A stretch of DNA of 64,000 bases from Desulfovibrio sp. ZJ209 (GCF_011039135.1 NZ_JAAKEJ010000001.1:558001-622000), one strand, 5' to 3'; shown: positions 29,292 to 39,448, counted from the first letter of the stretch. Numbers and translations are program-made. The notes: generated by a model not told the origin, from the letters alone.

Positions 29292-30836
29292 ATGGCACGC
29301 CCCAAGAAGGAAACGCCGCAGGAGCCGCTGGAAAAGCAGCTCTGGAGCGCGGCGGACAAGCTGCGCAAAAACCTGGACGCCGCTGACTACAAGCATGTGG
29401 TGCTCGGGCTCATTTTCCTTAAATATATTTCGGATTCCTTTGAGAGCCTGCGGGCGCAGCTTCTGGAAGGCAAGGGCGAATTTGAGGGCGCCGACCCGGA
29501 GGACAGGGACGAGTACAAGGCCAAGAATGTCTTTTTCGTGCCCCAGCCCGCGCGCTGGAACTGGCTGCGCGACAATGCCAAGAAGCCGGACATCGGCGTC
29601 CTCGTTGACGCCGCCATGGACGCCATTGAGAAGGACAACCCCGCGCTCAAGGGCGTTCTGCCCAAGGTGTACGCCCGCGACAATCTGGACCCGGCCACGC
29701 TCGGCGCGCTCATCGACCTGGTTTCCGGCATCGCCCTGGGGGACGCCAAGGCGCGCAGCGCCGACGTGCTGGGCCATGTTTTTGAGTATTTCCTTGGCGA
29801 GTTCGCGCTGGCCGAGGGCAAGAAGGGCGGCCAGTTCTATACGCCGCGCTCCATCGTCGAGTTGCTGGTGGCCATGCTGGAGCCGTTCAAGGGCCGCGTC
29901 ATGGACCCCTGCTGCGGCAGTGGCGGCATGTTCGTGCAAAGCGAGAAATTTGTGCGCGAACATCGGGGCCGCATCCGGGACATCAGCATCTACGGGCAGG
30001 AGAGCAACCAGACCACATGGCGGCTGGCCAAGATGAACCTTGCCATTCGCGGCATCGAGAGCTCGCAGGTCAAGTGGAACAACGAGGGCTCCTTCCTCAA
30101 GGACGCGCTCAAGGATGTGCGGGCCGACTACATCCTCGCCAATCCGCCCTTCAATGACAGCGACTGGAGCGGCGACCAGCTCCGCAAGGACGCCCGCTGG
30201 CAATATGGCACACCCCCTGCGGGGAGCGCCAATTTCGCATGGCTCCAGCATTTCGCCTTCCACCTTGCCCCGGCCGGGCAGGCCGGGATCGTGCTCGCCA
30301 AGGGCGCGCTGACCAGCAAGACCAACGGCGAGGGCGAGATACGCCGCCGGATGATAGAGGACGGCAACCTCATCGACTGCATCGTCAACCTGCCCGCCAA
30401 GCTCTTCCTGAATACCCAGATTCCGGCGGCACTGTGGTTTCTGGCGCGCGACCGCACGAACCACCGCTTCCGCAACCGCAGCGGCGAGATATTGTTCATT
30501 GACGCGCGTAACATGGGGACGCTCATCAACCGGCGCACCCGCGTCCTGACGCCGGAAGACATCCAGACCATCAGTGACACCTACCACAACTGGCGCAATG
30601 TGGACGGCGAGTATGAGGATGTGAAGGGTTTTTGCGCCTCGGTGCCGCTCTCAGAAGTGGCGGCGAAGGACTATGTGCTCACCCCGGGCCGCTATGTGGG
30701 CCTGCCGGATGAGGAGGATGACTTTGATTTTGCCGAGCGCTTCGCCAGCCTGGAAAAAGAGTTTGCGGCGCAGCTTGAGGAGGAGAAAAAGCTGAACGCG
30801 GCGATTCTGGAGAGCTTGGGGAAGGTGAAGATATGA
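29292..30836 (+). CDS. hsdM: Type I R-M DNA methyltransferase subunit HsdM, system A
   Basis: The 514-residue protein has the N-terminal HsdM helical domain ([27 protein letters not shown] opening, here shortened: [17 protein letters not shown]), the SAM motif [10 protein letters not shown] (about 204) and the catalytic NPPF motif (about 283). It methylates adenine in both strands of the target when joined to HsdS. The 4-base overlap (ATGA) with hsdS indicates coupling. High GC, unlike the AT-rich pair upstream, shows that the operon has a separate origin. It differs clearly from the HsdM of system B. Confidence 0.95.
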   Translation: MARPKKETPQEPLEKQLWSAADKLRKNLDAADYKHVVLGLIFLKYISDSFESLRAQLLEGKGEFEGADPEDRDEYKAKNVFFVPQPARWNWLRDNAKKPDIGVLVDAAMDAIEKDNPALKGVLPKVYARDNLDPATLGALIDLVSGIALGDAKARSADVLGHVFEYFLGEFALAEGKKGGQFYTPRSIVELLVAMLEPFKGRVMDPCCGSGGMFVQSEKFVREHRGRIRDISIYGQESNQTTWRLAKMNLAIRGIESSQVKWNNEGSFLKDALKDVRADYILANPPFNDSDWSGDQLRKDARWQYGTPPAGSANFAWLQHFAFHLAPAGQAGIVLAKGALTSKTNGEGEIRRRMIEDGNLIDCIVNLPAKLFLNTQIPAALWFLARDRTNHRFRNRSGEILFIDARNMGTLINRRTRVLTPEDIQTISDTYHNWRNVDGEYEDVKGFCASVPLSEVAAKDYVLTPGRYVGLPDEEDDFDFAERFASLEKEFAAQLEEEKKLNAAILESLGKVKI

Positions 30837-32038
30837 ACCAAGACTTGGGAAAATTTCCGAGTGAATGGCAATTCAAAACTGTCGATGAAATTAAGAGTAA
30901 TTGTAAACATGCTATAGCAATGGGACCTTTTGGATCCAATATAAAAACTGAGAACTATGTTTCTTCAGGAGTTCCCGTTATTCGTGGAACGAATTTGAAT
31001 TATTATAAATATCCAGATGGAATGTTTGTATTTGTGTCAGAGCAAAAAGCAAATGAATTAAAAGCAAGTCTTTGTGTACCAGATGATTTAATTTTTACTC
31101 ATAGGGGTACACTCGGCCAAGTTGGACTTATACCATCTAATAAGTATGCGAAATATTTAGTTTCACAATCGGGAATGAAGCTTTCTGTTAATAAAGAAAT
31201 AATTAATCCGCTTTTTGCATTTTATTTTTTTAAATCCGAGCTGGGTCAAAATCAATTATTGCAATATGAGTCTCAGGTTGGAGTCCCTGCTATAAGCAAC
31301 CCCTTAACTTCACTTAAAAAAATTATTCTCCCAATTCCCAGTCTTGCCGAACAACGCGCCATTGCCACCGTCCTCAGCAATCTAGACGACAAAATCGACC
31401 TGCTCCGGCGTCAAAATGCCACGCTGGAGGCTATGGCCGAGGCGTTGTTCAAGCAGTGGTTTGTGTTGGATGCTAAAGAAGAATGGGAGGAAACAACGAT
31501 AGAGGAGGCTATTACTTTTTATGATAAACGCCGGATTCCTCTTTCCCAAATAGAAAGAGATAAAAGAAAATCGGGTATTTTGTATCCGTACTATGGTGCA
31601 GCACAAATTATGGATTATATCAATGAATATATTTTCGATGGTGATTATTTATTGATTGCTGAAGATGGAACTGTACGAACAGATGAAGGATATCCTATTA
31701 TCCAGAGAACCTCCGGGAAATTCTGGGTTAACAACCATACACACATCATACAGGCCAAAAAACCGTACACTAATGATTTTATATACATTTATTTACTCAA
31801 GAAAAATATAGATAAAATAGTAACTGGCGCTGTTCAACCCAAAATTTCCCAAGGGAACCTTAAAAAATTAGATTTTTATAGATATCCGAGTAGTCTTATA
31901 TCCCAATATACCCATCGTACCAAACCATTTTTTGAAAGGATACGTTCCAACCAAACGCAAATCCGCACCTTGGAAAAACTCCGCGACACGCTGCTCCCCA
32001 AGCTCATGAGCGGGGAAGTGCGCGTATCCCTGGACTGA
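30833..32038 (+). CDS. hsdS: Type I R-M specificity subunit HsdS, system A
   Basis: The 401-residue HsdS has two target-recognition domains (about 1-160 and 205-360) separated by the conserved central region [20 protein letters not shown] and ended by [19 protein letters not shown]. The recognition-domain parts are AT-rich while the conserved regions are GC-rich like hsdM and hsdR. That mosaic is expected of recombination-exchanged specificity. HsdS sets the DNA target of both methylation and cleavage; the target cannot be predicted. It overlaps hsdM by 4 bases. Confidence 0.93.
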   Translation: MNQDLGKFPSEWQFKTVDEIKSNCKHAIAMGPFGSNIKTENYVSSGVPVIRGTNLNYYKYPDGMFVFVSEQKANELKASLCVPDDLIFTHRGTLGQVGLIPSNKYAKYLVSQSGMKLSVNKEIINPLFAFYFFKSELGQNQLLQYESQVGVPAISNPLTSLKKIILPIPSLAEQRAIATVLSNLDDKIDLLRRQNATLEAMAEALFKQWFVLDAKEEWEETTIEEAITFYDKRRIPLSQIERDKRKSGILYPYYGAAQIMDYINEYIFDGDYLLIAEDGTVRTDEGYPIIQRTSGKFWVNNHTHIIQAKKPYTNDFIYIYLLKKNIDKIVTGAVQPKISQGNLKKLDFYRYPSSLISQYTHRTKPFFERIRSNQTQIRTLEKLRDTLLPKLMSGEVRVSLD

Positions 32039-32054
32039 CCGCTACGGGAGCATC

Positions 32055-32498
32055 ATGCTGATATATATGGATACCTGCTGCTTCAACCGGCCCTATGACG
32101 ACCAGTCCCCCATACGCAATTCCCTTGAGGCGCAGGCGAAGCTCCACATCCAGTCGCGCATCAGGTCGGGCCATCTCCGCCTGGCGACATCGTATATTTT
32201 AGGGTATGAAAACAGCCAGAATCCCTTTATTATGCGAAAAACGGCCATCAGCGCGTTTTTGCGCCAGTATGGCAGCGTGTATGTTTCCAGCGAGCGCGGG
32301 CCAATCGTGCAGGAGCTGGCCCAAGACATCATGCGCAGCGGTCTCAAGGCCAAGGATGCCCTGCATGTGGCCTGCGCGCTCGATGCCGGGTGCGCCTACT
32401 TCCTCTCTACGGATGACCGTTTGCTGCGCTACAGGCACGAGCACCTCCTCCTGCTGAATCCCATGGACTTCATCCGCATGGAGGCCGACAAGCAATGA
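32055..32498 (+). CDS. PIN-domain nuclease-like protein embedded in hsd operon A
   Basis: A 147-residue PIN-like protein. MLIYMDTCCFNRPYDD has the N-terminal Asp (residue 6), GLKAKDALHVACALDAGCAYFLSTDDRLL has the later acidic residues (KDALH and TDD) in the usual spacing. PIN toxins cleave RNA, and pairs with small partner genes are common as toxin-antitoxin modules. Here it is followed by a 73-residue gene overlapping by 4 bases. It lies between hsdS and hsdR on the same strand and probably shares their transcript. Confidence 0.75.
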   Translation: MLIYMDTCCFNRPYDDQSPIRNSLEAQAKLHIQSRIRSGHLRLATSYILGYENSQNPFIMRKTAISAFLRQYGSVYVSSERGPIVQELAQDIMRSGLKAKDALHVACALDAGCAYFLSTDDRLLRYRHEHLLLLNPMDFIRMEADKQ

Positions 32499-32716
32499 GC
32501 ATGAGCACTGAAGAACTGATGGACAGGGGCATGCGGTATCTTGTGGAAAAGCTGGGCACCGTTGACGCGGAAAAGTTTATCGCGGCCGTGCTGCGGGAGC
32601 GGTTTGATTATACAGAGTGGCAGCGCACCCGTTTTGACGATGAGGGGCTGGAAAGGCTCAACGCCTCAGCCATGGCCTGGGCGGCGGAGCATGAGGCAAA
32701 GGCAGCTACGGAATAG
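32495..32716 (+). CDS. Small acidic protein, putative partner of the PIN protein
   Basis: A 73-residue acidic helical protein (MSMSTEELMDRGMRYLVEKLG start, in short MSTEELMDRG; then YTEWQRTRFDDEGLERLN). It overlaps the PIN gene by 4 bases and precedes hsdR by 23 bases. No DNA-binding motif is visible. The pairing suggests an antitoxin, though antitoxins usually come first. The start is ATG 32495 or 32501. Confidence 0.55.
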   Translation: MSMSTEELMDRGMRYLVEKLGTVDAEKFIAAVLRERFDYTEWQRTRFDDEGLERLNASAMAWAAEHEAKAATE

Positions 32717-32739
32717 TCACCAGCGGGGAGAAAACGACC

Positions 32740-35700
32740 GTGAGCCCGATGCACGAAGCGGATATCGAGGAACTCGCGCTGGAGCGCCTGGAGGCGCTTG
32801 GCTATGCCCGCTATTTCGGGCCGGATATTGCGCCGGACGGGACAACGCCCTTGCGCGCCTCCCTGGCAAGCCCCATTCTGGAAGGCGTGCTGCAGGAGGC
32901 CGTGGACCGGCTCAACCCGCATATTCCCGCCGCAGCCCGGCAGGAAGCCGTGCGCCGGGTGCTCCGCGTGTCCGGCCCGGACCTCATCTCCACCAACGAG
33001 GCGTTTCACCAGCTTCTCACGCGGGACGTGACCGTCAGCTACCAGAAAGACGGCGCGGAGCGCGGCGACAAGGTGTGGCTGGTGGATTTCAACACGCCGG
33101 AGAACAACGAGTTCACGGCGGTCAACCAGTTCACCTTTGTTGAAGGGAATGTGAACAAGCGGCCGGACGTGGTGCTGTTTGTCAACGGGCTGCCGCTGGT
33201 AGTCATTGAGCTGAAGAATCCGGCGAGCGAATCCGCCACCCTCACGAGCGCCTATCAGCAGTTGCAGACCTACAAGCAGGTCATCCCGTCGCTCCTTGCC
33301 TACAACGGGCTGCTGGTCATTTCGGACGGGCTGGAGGCCAGGGCCGGTTCGCTTTCCGCCGGGTATTCGCGCTTTTCCGCATGGAAAAGCGAGGACGGCT
33401 CCAAAGAAGCGCCGCGCCTGAAAAGCCAGCTTGAGGTGCTCATCAACGGTATGTTGAACAAGGCGACCCTGCTGGACCTCATCCGCTTTTTCACGGTGTT
33501 TGAAAAGATGAAAACGGAGGATGCGCAGGGGCTGGCCAGCGTGGAGACCGTGAAAAAGATCGCCGCCTATCACCAGTACTATGCGGTGAACAAGGCTGTG
33601 GCCTCAACGCTGGAGGCGGCGCGGCGCAACGACGCGGGGCGCGGCAAGGGCGGCGTTGTCTGGCACACGCAGGGGAGCGGCAAGTCGCTTTCCATGGTGT
33701 TCTTTTCCGGCAAGATCGTTTCACTGCTGAATAATCCCACGATTGTGGTGCTGACGGACAGGAACGACCTTGACGACCAGCTTTTCGACACTTTCGCCGC
33801 ATCGGCCCAGCTTTTGGGGCAGGAGCCGAAACAGGCGGAAAGCAGGGAAGACCTCAAGACGCTGCTCAAGGTGGCCTCCGGCGGCATCGTGTTTTCCACC
33901 ATGCAGAAATTCCTGCCCGAAGACGGAAATACGCATGAGCTGCTGTCCGACCGGCGCAATATCGTGGTCATCACGGACGAGGCGCACCGCACCCAATACG
34001 GCTTCAAGGCGCGCGAGGCCAATGTGCGCGACAGCGAGGGAAAGGTCATCGGCAAGAAAACCGTCTATGGCCTTGCCAAATATCTGCGCGACGCCCTGCC
34101 CAACGCCACCTATCTCGGCTTTACCGGCACGCCCATTGAAAAGAAGGATGCCAATACCCGCGCGGTTTTCGGCGACTACATAGATATTTACGACATTGCC
34201 CGCGCCGTGGAAGACAAGGCCACGGTGCCCATTTATTACGAAAGCCGCATGGCGAAGATAGAACTGCCGGAGGAGGGCAGGCGGCTCATTAGTGAGCTGG
34301 ACGAGGAATTGGAGGAGGGGGACGCGGAACAGGCGGACAAGGCCCGCAGCAGGCGCGCGCGGCTGGAGGCGCTCATCGGCAGCGAGAAACGCCTGGCCAC
34401 CATTGCGCGGGATATTGTGGAGCATTTCGAGGCGCGGCAGGCCGTCCTCTCCGGCAAGGGGCTTATCGTGTGCATGTCGCGGCCCATCGCCGCCGCTCTC
34501 TATGGGCAAATCATTGCCCTGCGGCCCGATTGGCACGATGACGACCTGAAAAAGGGCGCGATCAAGGTGGTGATGACGGCCAGTTCCGCCGACGGGCCGG
34601 AGCTGGCGAAGTTTCACACCACCAAGGGGGAACGCCAGAAACTGGCCGCGCGGATGAAAGACCCGGACGACCCGCTGCGGCTGGTCATTGTCTGCGACAT
34701 GTGGCTCACCGGCTTTGATGTGCCCTGCCTGCACACCATGTATCTGGACAAGCCCATGAAGGGGCATACGCTCATGCAGGCCATTGCGCGCGTCAACCGC
34801 GTCTTTGGGGACAAGCCCGGCGGCCTCGTGGTGGACTACCTGGGCATCGCCGCTGACCTGAAAAGGGCGCTCGCCTTTTATGGTGAGGCCGGGGGCCAGG
34901 GAGATCCGGCCCAGACGCAGGAGCAGGCCGTGGACATCATGCTGGAGAAGCTGGAGGTCACGGCGGCGCTGCTGCATGGTTTTCCGTATCAGGAATATTT
35001 CACGGCCGATACGTCCCGCAAGCTGGCAATCATTCTTGAGACCGAGGAGTTTATTCTCGGGCTGGAGAACGGGAAAAAGCGGTTTATGGACGCGGTGACG
35101 GCCCTTGACGCGGCCTATGCTTTGGCGGTGCCTCACCCGCAGGCGATGGCGCGTGCGAGGGAGGTTTCCTTTTTTAAGGATGTGAAGGCGCGGCTCGCCA
35201 AGTTTGACGGCGGGGGCGACGGTGCCCGAAGCAGCGCGGAGATGGAAAGCGCCATCAAGCAGGTCATCGACAAGGCGCTGGTTTCCGACCAGGTGATTGA
35301 TGTCTTTGACGCGGCGGGCATCAAGAAGCCAGATATTTCCATCCTTTCCGACGAGTTCCTGCTGGAAATGAAGAACATGCCGCACAGGAACATCGCGCTG
35401 GAGGTGCTCAAGAAGCTCCTCAATGACGAATTGCGGGCGCGCTCGCGGAAGAACCTGCTGCAAAGCAAGAAGCTCCTGGAATTGCTGGACGGGGCGCTCA
35501 AGCGCTATCACAACAGGATCATCACCGCCGCCGAGGTCATTGACGAAATCATCAACATCGGCAAGCAGGTGCGCGAGTCCGACAAGGAGGCCGGGGAGCT
35601 GGGCCTCACCGATTATGAGTACGCCTTTTACATGGCCGTGGCCGACAATGACTCCGCCCGCGAACTCATGGGCAAGGACAAATTGCGCGAGCTTGCCGTG

Positions 35701-35892
35701 GTGCTAACTGATAAAGTGCGCGCCAACGCCTCTCTTGATTGGAACATCAAGGAGGATGTGCAGGCGCATTTGCGGGTCATCATCAGGCGCACCTTGCGGA
35801 AATATGGCTACCCGCCGGATATGCAGGAGCTGGCTACCGAAACGGTGATGAAGCAGGCCGAGTTGATGGCGGAGGGTATGAATCAAATATAA
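32740..35892 (+). CDS. hsdR: Type I R-M restriction subunit HsdR, system A
   Basis: The 1050-residue translocase-endonuclease has the N-terminal nuclease domain with VVIELKNP (D/E-x-K type), Walker A TQGSGKSLSM (about 310), the DEAHRTQYG box (about 412) and later helicase motifs (MWLTGFDVPCLHTMYLDKP). It translocates DNA bidirectionally and cleaves at collision. The start is GTG 32740 or ATG 32749. A long C-terminal helical region (about 780-1050) interacts with the methylase. The family is R.EcoR124I-like in layout but clearly different from system B. Confidence 0.95.
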   Translation: MSPMHEADIEELALERLEALGYARYFGPDIAPDGTTPLRASLASPILEGVLQEAVDRLNPHIPAAARQEAVRRVLRVSGPDLISTNEAFHQLLTRDVTVSYQKDGAERGDKVWLVDFNTPENNEFTAVNQFTFVEGNVNKRPDVVLFVNGLPLVVIELKNPASESATLTSAYQQLQTYKQVIPSLLAYNGLLVISDGLEARAGSLSAGYSRFSAWKSEDGSKEAPRLKSQLEVLINGMLNKATLLDLIRFFTVFEKMKTEDAQGLASVETVKKIAAYHQYYAVNKAVASTLEAARRNDAGRGKGGVVWHTQGSGKSLSMVFFSGKIVSLLNNPTIVVLTDRNDLDDQLFDTFAASAQLLGQEPKQAESREDLKTLLKVASGGIVFSTMQKFLPEDGNTHELLSDRRNIVVITDEAHRTQYGFKAREANVRDSEGKVIGKKTVYGLAKYLRDALPNATYLGFTGTPIEKKDANTRAVFGDYIDIYDIARAVEDKATVPIYYESRMAKIELPEEGRRLISELDEELEEGDAEQADKARSRRARLEALIGSEKRLATIARDIVEHFEARQAVLSGKGLIVCMSRPIAAALYGQIIALRPDWHDDDLKKGAIKVVMTASSADGPELAKFHTTKGERQKLAARMKDPDDPLRLVIVCDMWLTGFDVPCLHTMYLDKPMKGHTLMQAIARVNRVFGDKPGGLVVDYLGIAADLKRALAFYGEAGGQGDPAQTQEQAVDIMLEKLEVTAALLHGFPYQEYFTADTSRKLAIILETEEFILGLENGKKRFMDAVTALDAAYALAVPHPQAMARAREVSFFKDVKARLAKFDGGGDGARSSAEMESAIKQVIDKALVSDQVIDVFDAAGIKKPDISILSDEFLLEMKNMPHRNIALEVLKKLLNDELRARSRKNLLQSKKLLELLDGALKRYHNRIITAAEVIDEIINIGKQVRESDKEAGELGLTDYEYAFYMAVADNDSARELMGKDKLRELAVVLTDKVRANASLDWNIKEDVQAHLRVIIRRTLRKYGYPPDMQELATETVMKQAELMAEGMNQI

Positions 35893-36054
35893 AATATGTG
35901 AGATGGCAATAAATTTCTTGGCATTCTATTTTAACTTGAACGGAATGCTACTTTGGGTCTTGTCTTCCATTTCTGGATGATTATCTAAAATTTATTAGAG
36001 AGGAATGTGTCAATCGTTTTATGGTGTACCTCTTCTAAATTCAGGAGGATAGTC

Positions 36055-36246
36055 ATGGCTAATGGAAAGACAAGAAAGGTTGGTAGGGATGCTGGGAATG
36101 GACAGTTTATACCCCTCAAAGAAGCTAAAAAAAGGCCGGGGACGACTGTGATTGAAACTGTCCCCGTGCCAGACAAAAAGAAGAAAAATAATTTGGAGGG
36201 CATAGTCCTTCTGCAGATAGGAGGGGAGAGTTTTCCATCCTTTTAG
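36055..36246 (+). CDS. Small basic protein of unknown function after hsdR A
   Basis: A 63-residue protein, MANGKTRKVGRDAGNGQF at the N-terminus followed by KEAKKRPGTTVIETV. The GRDAGNGQF..P.KEA..RP.TTV.E pattern recurs in small proteins of bacterial mobile regions, in my recollection, but no function is known to me. An excellent ribosome site (aggagg, 7 bases before the ATG) supports expression. It is the last gene of element A before the middle att site. Confidence 0.6.
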   Translation: MANGKTRKVGRDAGNGQFIPLKEAKKRPGTTVIETVPVPDKKKKNNLEGIVLLQIGGESFPSF

Positions 36247-36670
36247 TGTCGATGCCCCGGCTTTGCCGAGGCACCGCAGCTTAAACATCGCAAGCTTGGT
36301 TTCGGAGGAGCTTCCAATTAGGGTCTCATTTTGAGCCGTGGCTACCTGCCAGTATGGTAAGACGGATTTATGATTCTGAGAATTAACTATTTGATAACCA
36401 TGTTGAATATTTAGTGAAAAATATTTCATTTAGGTTCTTGATATGAGAATTGAACTGATAACATATCATCCCAACATCAATTTTAACCTCAATAACCATT
36501 TGAATTTATTAGTCTTGAGTTCCCATTTACAGACTGCAAACTCAAAGAAATTTTTTCAATAAGTCCAGCAGGCTATCCATAAAAAACAGTTGACGGTACT
36601 CGGAACGGTATTTACAAACGCCCTCCACATGGTTTAGTTTTGATTCCAGTGCGATAGGTCTTGCGATTTG

Positions 36671-36682
36671 GTCTCCCCTTCG
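36671..36682 (+). repeat. Middle att core (attM) between elements A and B
   Basis: gtctccccttcg is identical to the tRNA-Leu copy, and the following gcaccag with tccaaaatagtcc downstream also resembles the attL flank (caccaccagagagtccaaaaaagtcc). It marks the boundary of tandemly inserted elements. Confidence 0.7.
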
Positions 36683-36711
36683 CACCAGAAAGACGTCCAA
36701 AATAGTCCATA

Positions 36712-36757
36712 GAAGGCCGAAATCACTGGAAAAACGTGGTTTCGGCCTTCTCTTTTT
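36712..36757 (+). terminator. Hairpin terminator at the A/B junction
   Basis: gaaggccgaaa (36712-36722) and tttcggccttc (36740-36750) pair perfectly over 11 bp, followed by tcttttt. It occupies the position equivalent to the terminator after tRNA-Leu in the attL region. Confidence 0.7.
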
Positions 36758-36950
36758 GTCCAGCAAAATCCAAGTACCCACGTGGACACCCTCAAAAATC
36801 GTTGGTAAATCTACGGGTACCAATACCACCACGCCATTTCGGTAGGGCGAAATACCAGCTTCATAAAAATCTTCTTTGAATTCAAAAGGATGGAGGTGAA
36901 TTTTTCTGGTTTTCGCCGCACACTTCTGGACTATTTTGGAGGGTACCAAC

Positions 36951-38150
36951 ATGAAGCTTTCGGATGCCTCTGTGCGCACCGCCAAGGCCAACGGCAAGGT
37001 GCAAAAACTCTCTGACGGCGGCGGCCTCTAGCTGCATGTCACGGAGAAAGGCAGCAAATTATGGCGCATGGCCTACCGCTTTGAGGGCAAGCAGAAATTA
37101 TTGAGCTTCGGGGCGTATCCGGCCGTCTCGCTGAAGGATGCGCGCCAACGGCGCGACGCCGCCAGAGAGTTGCTCGCCAAGGGCATTGACCCGGGTGAGG
37201 AGAAAAAGCAGGCCAGGGAAGCCAAGCCCGCTCAAGAGCGGGAGGAGCGGGATACCTTCGAGCATGTGGCGCGGGAATGGTTCGCCAAGCACGGGCCGAC
37301 GCTTTCCGAAAAACACGCGCAGAAGTTGCAGCGCTACTTGGAAAATATTCTTTTCCCGGCCATTGGGGCCAAGCCCGTCACGCAACTTGAGCCAGCGGAC
37401 TTTCTGCGGGTTGTTGAACCTTCGGAGCGCCTCGGCCACAATGAAACCGCCCATAAGCTCATGCGCCTGTGCGGGCAGGTGACGCGCTATGCCCGCATCA
37501 CTGGCCGCGTCAAATACGATGTGGCCGCAGGGCTCACCGAAGCCCTGACCCCTGTGAAGCGGACGCATTTCGCCGCCGTTATCCTCCCGGACGACATCGG
37601 GCAGCTTTTACGGGATATTGACGCCTATGTGGGCTATACCTCGGTTGTCTATTGCCTGAAAATCCTGCCATATGTGTTCACGCGGCCTTCGGAATTGCGG
37701 CTTGCCCACTGGAATGAATTTGACGTTAAAAAAGCCACATGGGTCATTCCTGCTTCGCGCATGAAGATGCGGCGCGAGCATGTTGTGCCGCTCTCCAGGC
37801 AGGTGCTGGCCCTGTTGAACGAGCTTCACGCCTTTACGGGCAATGGCGACTTGGTTTTTCCCAGCGCCCGCGCGCGGGTCGCGCCCATCAGCGATGCCGC
37901 ACCTTTGGCGGCTCTGCGGCGCATGGGCTACGGCAAGGACACCATGACCCTGCATGGCTTCAGGGCGATGGCAAGCACGCGCCTCAACGAGCTTGGCTTC
38001 CGCTCGGATGTGATTGAAGCACAGCTTGCCCACAAGGAGCCCGATACCGTGCGCCTGGCCTATAACCGCGCGGAGTATATGGATGAACGTCGGCAGCTCA
38101 TGCAGCGCTGGTCTGACTATCTGGACGAGCTTCGCTCCGCCAAGGGCTAA
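36951..38150 (+). pseudogene. P4-type integrase of element B, interrupted by an amber codon
   Basis: The frame starts at ATG 36951 (MKLSDASVRTAKANGKVQKL, DUF4102-type N-terminus) and meets TAG at 37029-37031, in the sequence ggcctc TAG ctgcatgtc. In the other integrase the matching position reads GLYLYL, so a Tyr codon (TAC) has become TAG. Downstream the frame is intact to 38150, with LRL..W, the HGFRAMA motif and AHKEPDTVRLAYNRAEY. A shorter product from ATG 37068 would lack the start of the arm-binding domain. The element may depend on integrase A in trans, or on suppression. Without that change it would be a 399-residue integrase. Confidence 0.85.
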
Positions 38151-38292
38151 CGCAAATCAGAAAGTAGGGGAGTGATATTTGCGGGCAGGTATTCTTGCCG
38201 GGTGTCTGCCCGCAAATATCCGCATGGCCTGTATCCGTGTTGTCGGAAACCGGCGTTAGCGAGCTTCTTTCAACGCTTTCTTCATGAAAGCC

Positions 38293-38310
38293 GTCAAGAT
38301 ATATCTTGAC
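38293..38310. promoter_or_regulatory. Palindromic operator upstream of the RHH-Doc pair
   Basis: gtcaagatatatcttgac is a perfect 18-bp palindrome, 43 bases before the antitoxin start. It ends in a TTGACA-like -35 element (38307-38312). RHH antitoxins usually autoregulate by binding such sites, so this is a reasonable operator; the exact promoter is uncertain. Confidence 0.5.
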
Positions 38311-38352
38311 ATTTCATGATACCCTGCCATCGTCTGGATACAGGAGATCAAC

Positions 38353-38598
38353 ATGGAACAGGCTCAGAAAGAAAAAACGGCAAAGGTCAAATTCGCCACG
38401 CAGGCCGACCCGGTCGTGCTGCAAACCCTGAAAAGCATCGCGGCGAGCGAAGGTCGCCAGATTCAGGCCTTGGTGGATGAGGCCTTGCGCGACTATATCG
38501 AGCGCAAAACCGGGACTGCTCCCCGCAGGCATGTGATGGACGCGCTCAGGCACAGTATGGAGCAATACGACAGCCTGTATCGAGAGCTGGCCAAATGA
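38353..38598 (+). CDS. RHH-type antitoxin of Doc module
   Basis: An 81-residue protein, first half AKVKFATQADPVVLQTLKSIA with a ribbon-helix-helix-like strand and helices (VDEALRDYIERK), second half a positively charged tail likely to bind the toxin. It precedes doc by a 4-base overlap (ATGA). aggagatcaac is the ribosome site. A palindrome upstream may be its operator. Confidence 0.75.
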   Translation: MEQAQKEKTAKVKFATQADPVVLQTLKSIAASEGRQIQALVDEALRDYIERKTGTAPRRHVMDALRHSMEQYDSLYRELAK

Positions 38599-38969
38599 GG
38601 GAGTACCCGACCCTGCACGAAGTTCTGGCTATCCACGCCGAAGTCATCAGGGCATACGGCGGCTCCACTGGCGTGCGCGACCCCGGAGCCATTGAAGCGG
38701 CGCTGTTTCGGCCGCAAAGCGGCTATTATGCGGACATCATCGAAGAAGCCGCCGCGCTTATGGAAAGCCTGCTCATCAATCATCCGTTTGTTGACGGCAA
38801 CAAGCGGGCAGCCTTTGCCATCTGTCACGTCTTTCTGGACATCAACGGGTACCGCATGGATGCTGATACCCAATGGCTGTACGACAGAATTTTGCATTGG
38901 CTTGAAGAAAAAGACGGACGATTTGAGACCATGGTGCGGGATCTGCGCACCTGCGTCACCAAACGTTGA
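38595..38969 (+). CDS. doc: Doc-family Fic toxin (death-on-curing)
   Basis: A 124-residue Fic-fold protein with HPFVDGNKR (His63), the Doc version of the Fic motif (HPFx[D/N]GNKR). Doc proteins phosphorylate elongation factor Tu to stop translation. The overlap with an RHH antitoxin gene gives a classic type II toxin-antitoxin pair. The gene is in element B and may stabilise it. Confidence 0.85.
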   Translation: MREYPTLHEVLAIHAEVIRAYGGSTGVRDPGAIEAALFRPQSGYYADIIEEAAALMESLLINHPFVDGNKRAAFAICHVFLDINGYRMDADTQWLYDRILHWLEEKDGRFETMVRDLRTCVTKR

Positions 38970-39115
38970 ACCCAAAAACTATCTGCTTATGCACGGCCTC
39001 CTGAATCCTCTGCCGGAGACCTTTTTTGCAGCCAGCATTTTGCCCATACTCTTAAAAATTCACGCTGCCTGTTTTTAGATTGTCCGAACATGGTGTTTGC
39101 GCTATTTTTCCCTCC

Positions 39116-39448
39116 ATGTTGGACCAGCAAAAAATATCCCTCGGCAGGGTGCGCCAAGCGTACGGACTGACCTCGAATGAGGTTGAAACCATCATTCAGG
39201 CACTGTGGCCTCATGCCGTTTTTCCCGTGGAGTTATGGCACAGAGCGCATGAAGCCTACTGGAAAGACTTCGCTGACAGCAATCAGACCATATATAATAT
39301 AGGAATCCCCATTCTTCCGCAGCAATGTCTGTTAGACAAACGTCTCCATACCTATTTATTGGGATGTGATATTATGAATTTTTTTTCGGAAACTTTCGAT
39401 GAATCTTCCCGTCAATCCATTGTATCAAGGGCTAAAATATATCCTTGA
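39116..39448 (+). CDS. Unknown protein, 5' half of a gene split at a T8 tract
   Basis: A 110-residue frame starting MLDQQKISLGRVRQAYGLTS. No family recognised. The frame passes through TTTTTTTT (39379-39386) and then diverges from the downstream frame at 39399, which it overlaps by 50 bases. With seven Ts instead of eight, the two would join into one 326-residue protein. An HTH-like start (SLGRVRQAYGLTSNEVETI) suggests DNA binding at the N-terminus, weakly. Either a decayed gene or one subject to slippage. Confidence 0.45.
   Translation: MLDQQKISLGRVRQAYGLTSNEVETIIQALWPHAVFPVELWHRAHEAYWKDFADSNQTIYNIGIPILPQQCLLDKRLHTYLLGCDIMNFFSETFDESSRQSIVSRAKIYP

Larger units (their letters stand above)
36247..36950. 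other. Junction of elements A and B, non-coding
   Basis: This stretch holds the AT-rich end of element A, the middle att core (36671), a hairpin terminator (36712-36757) and the leader of the broken integrase of element B. I see no convincing gene. A minus-strand frame of about 150 codons crosses the att core and the hairpin, so I treat it as chance. Confidence 0.6.

Noticed and set aside
36542..36997. Minus-strand frame of about 150 codons at the A/B junction
   Set aside because: It crosses the att core and a terminator hairpin, so it is unlikely to be a gene.
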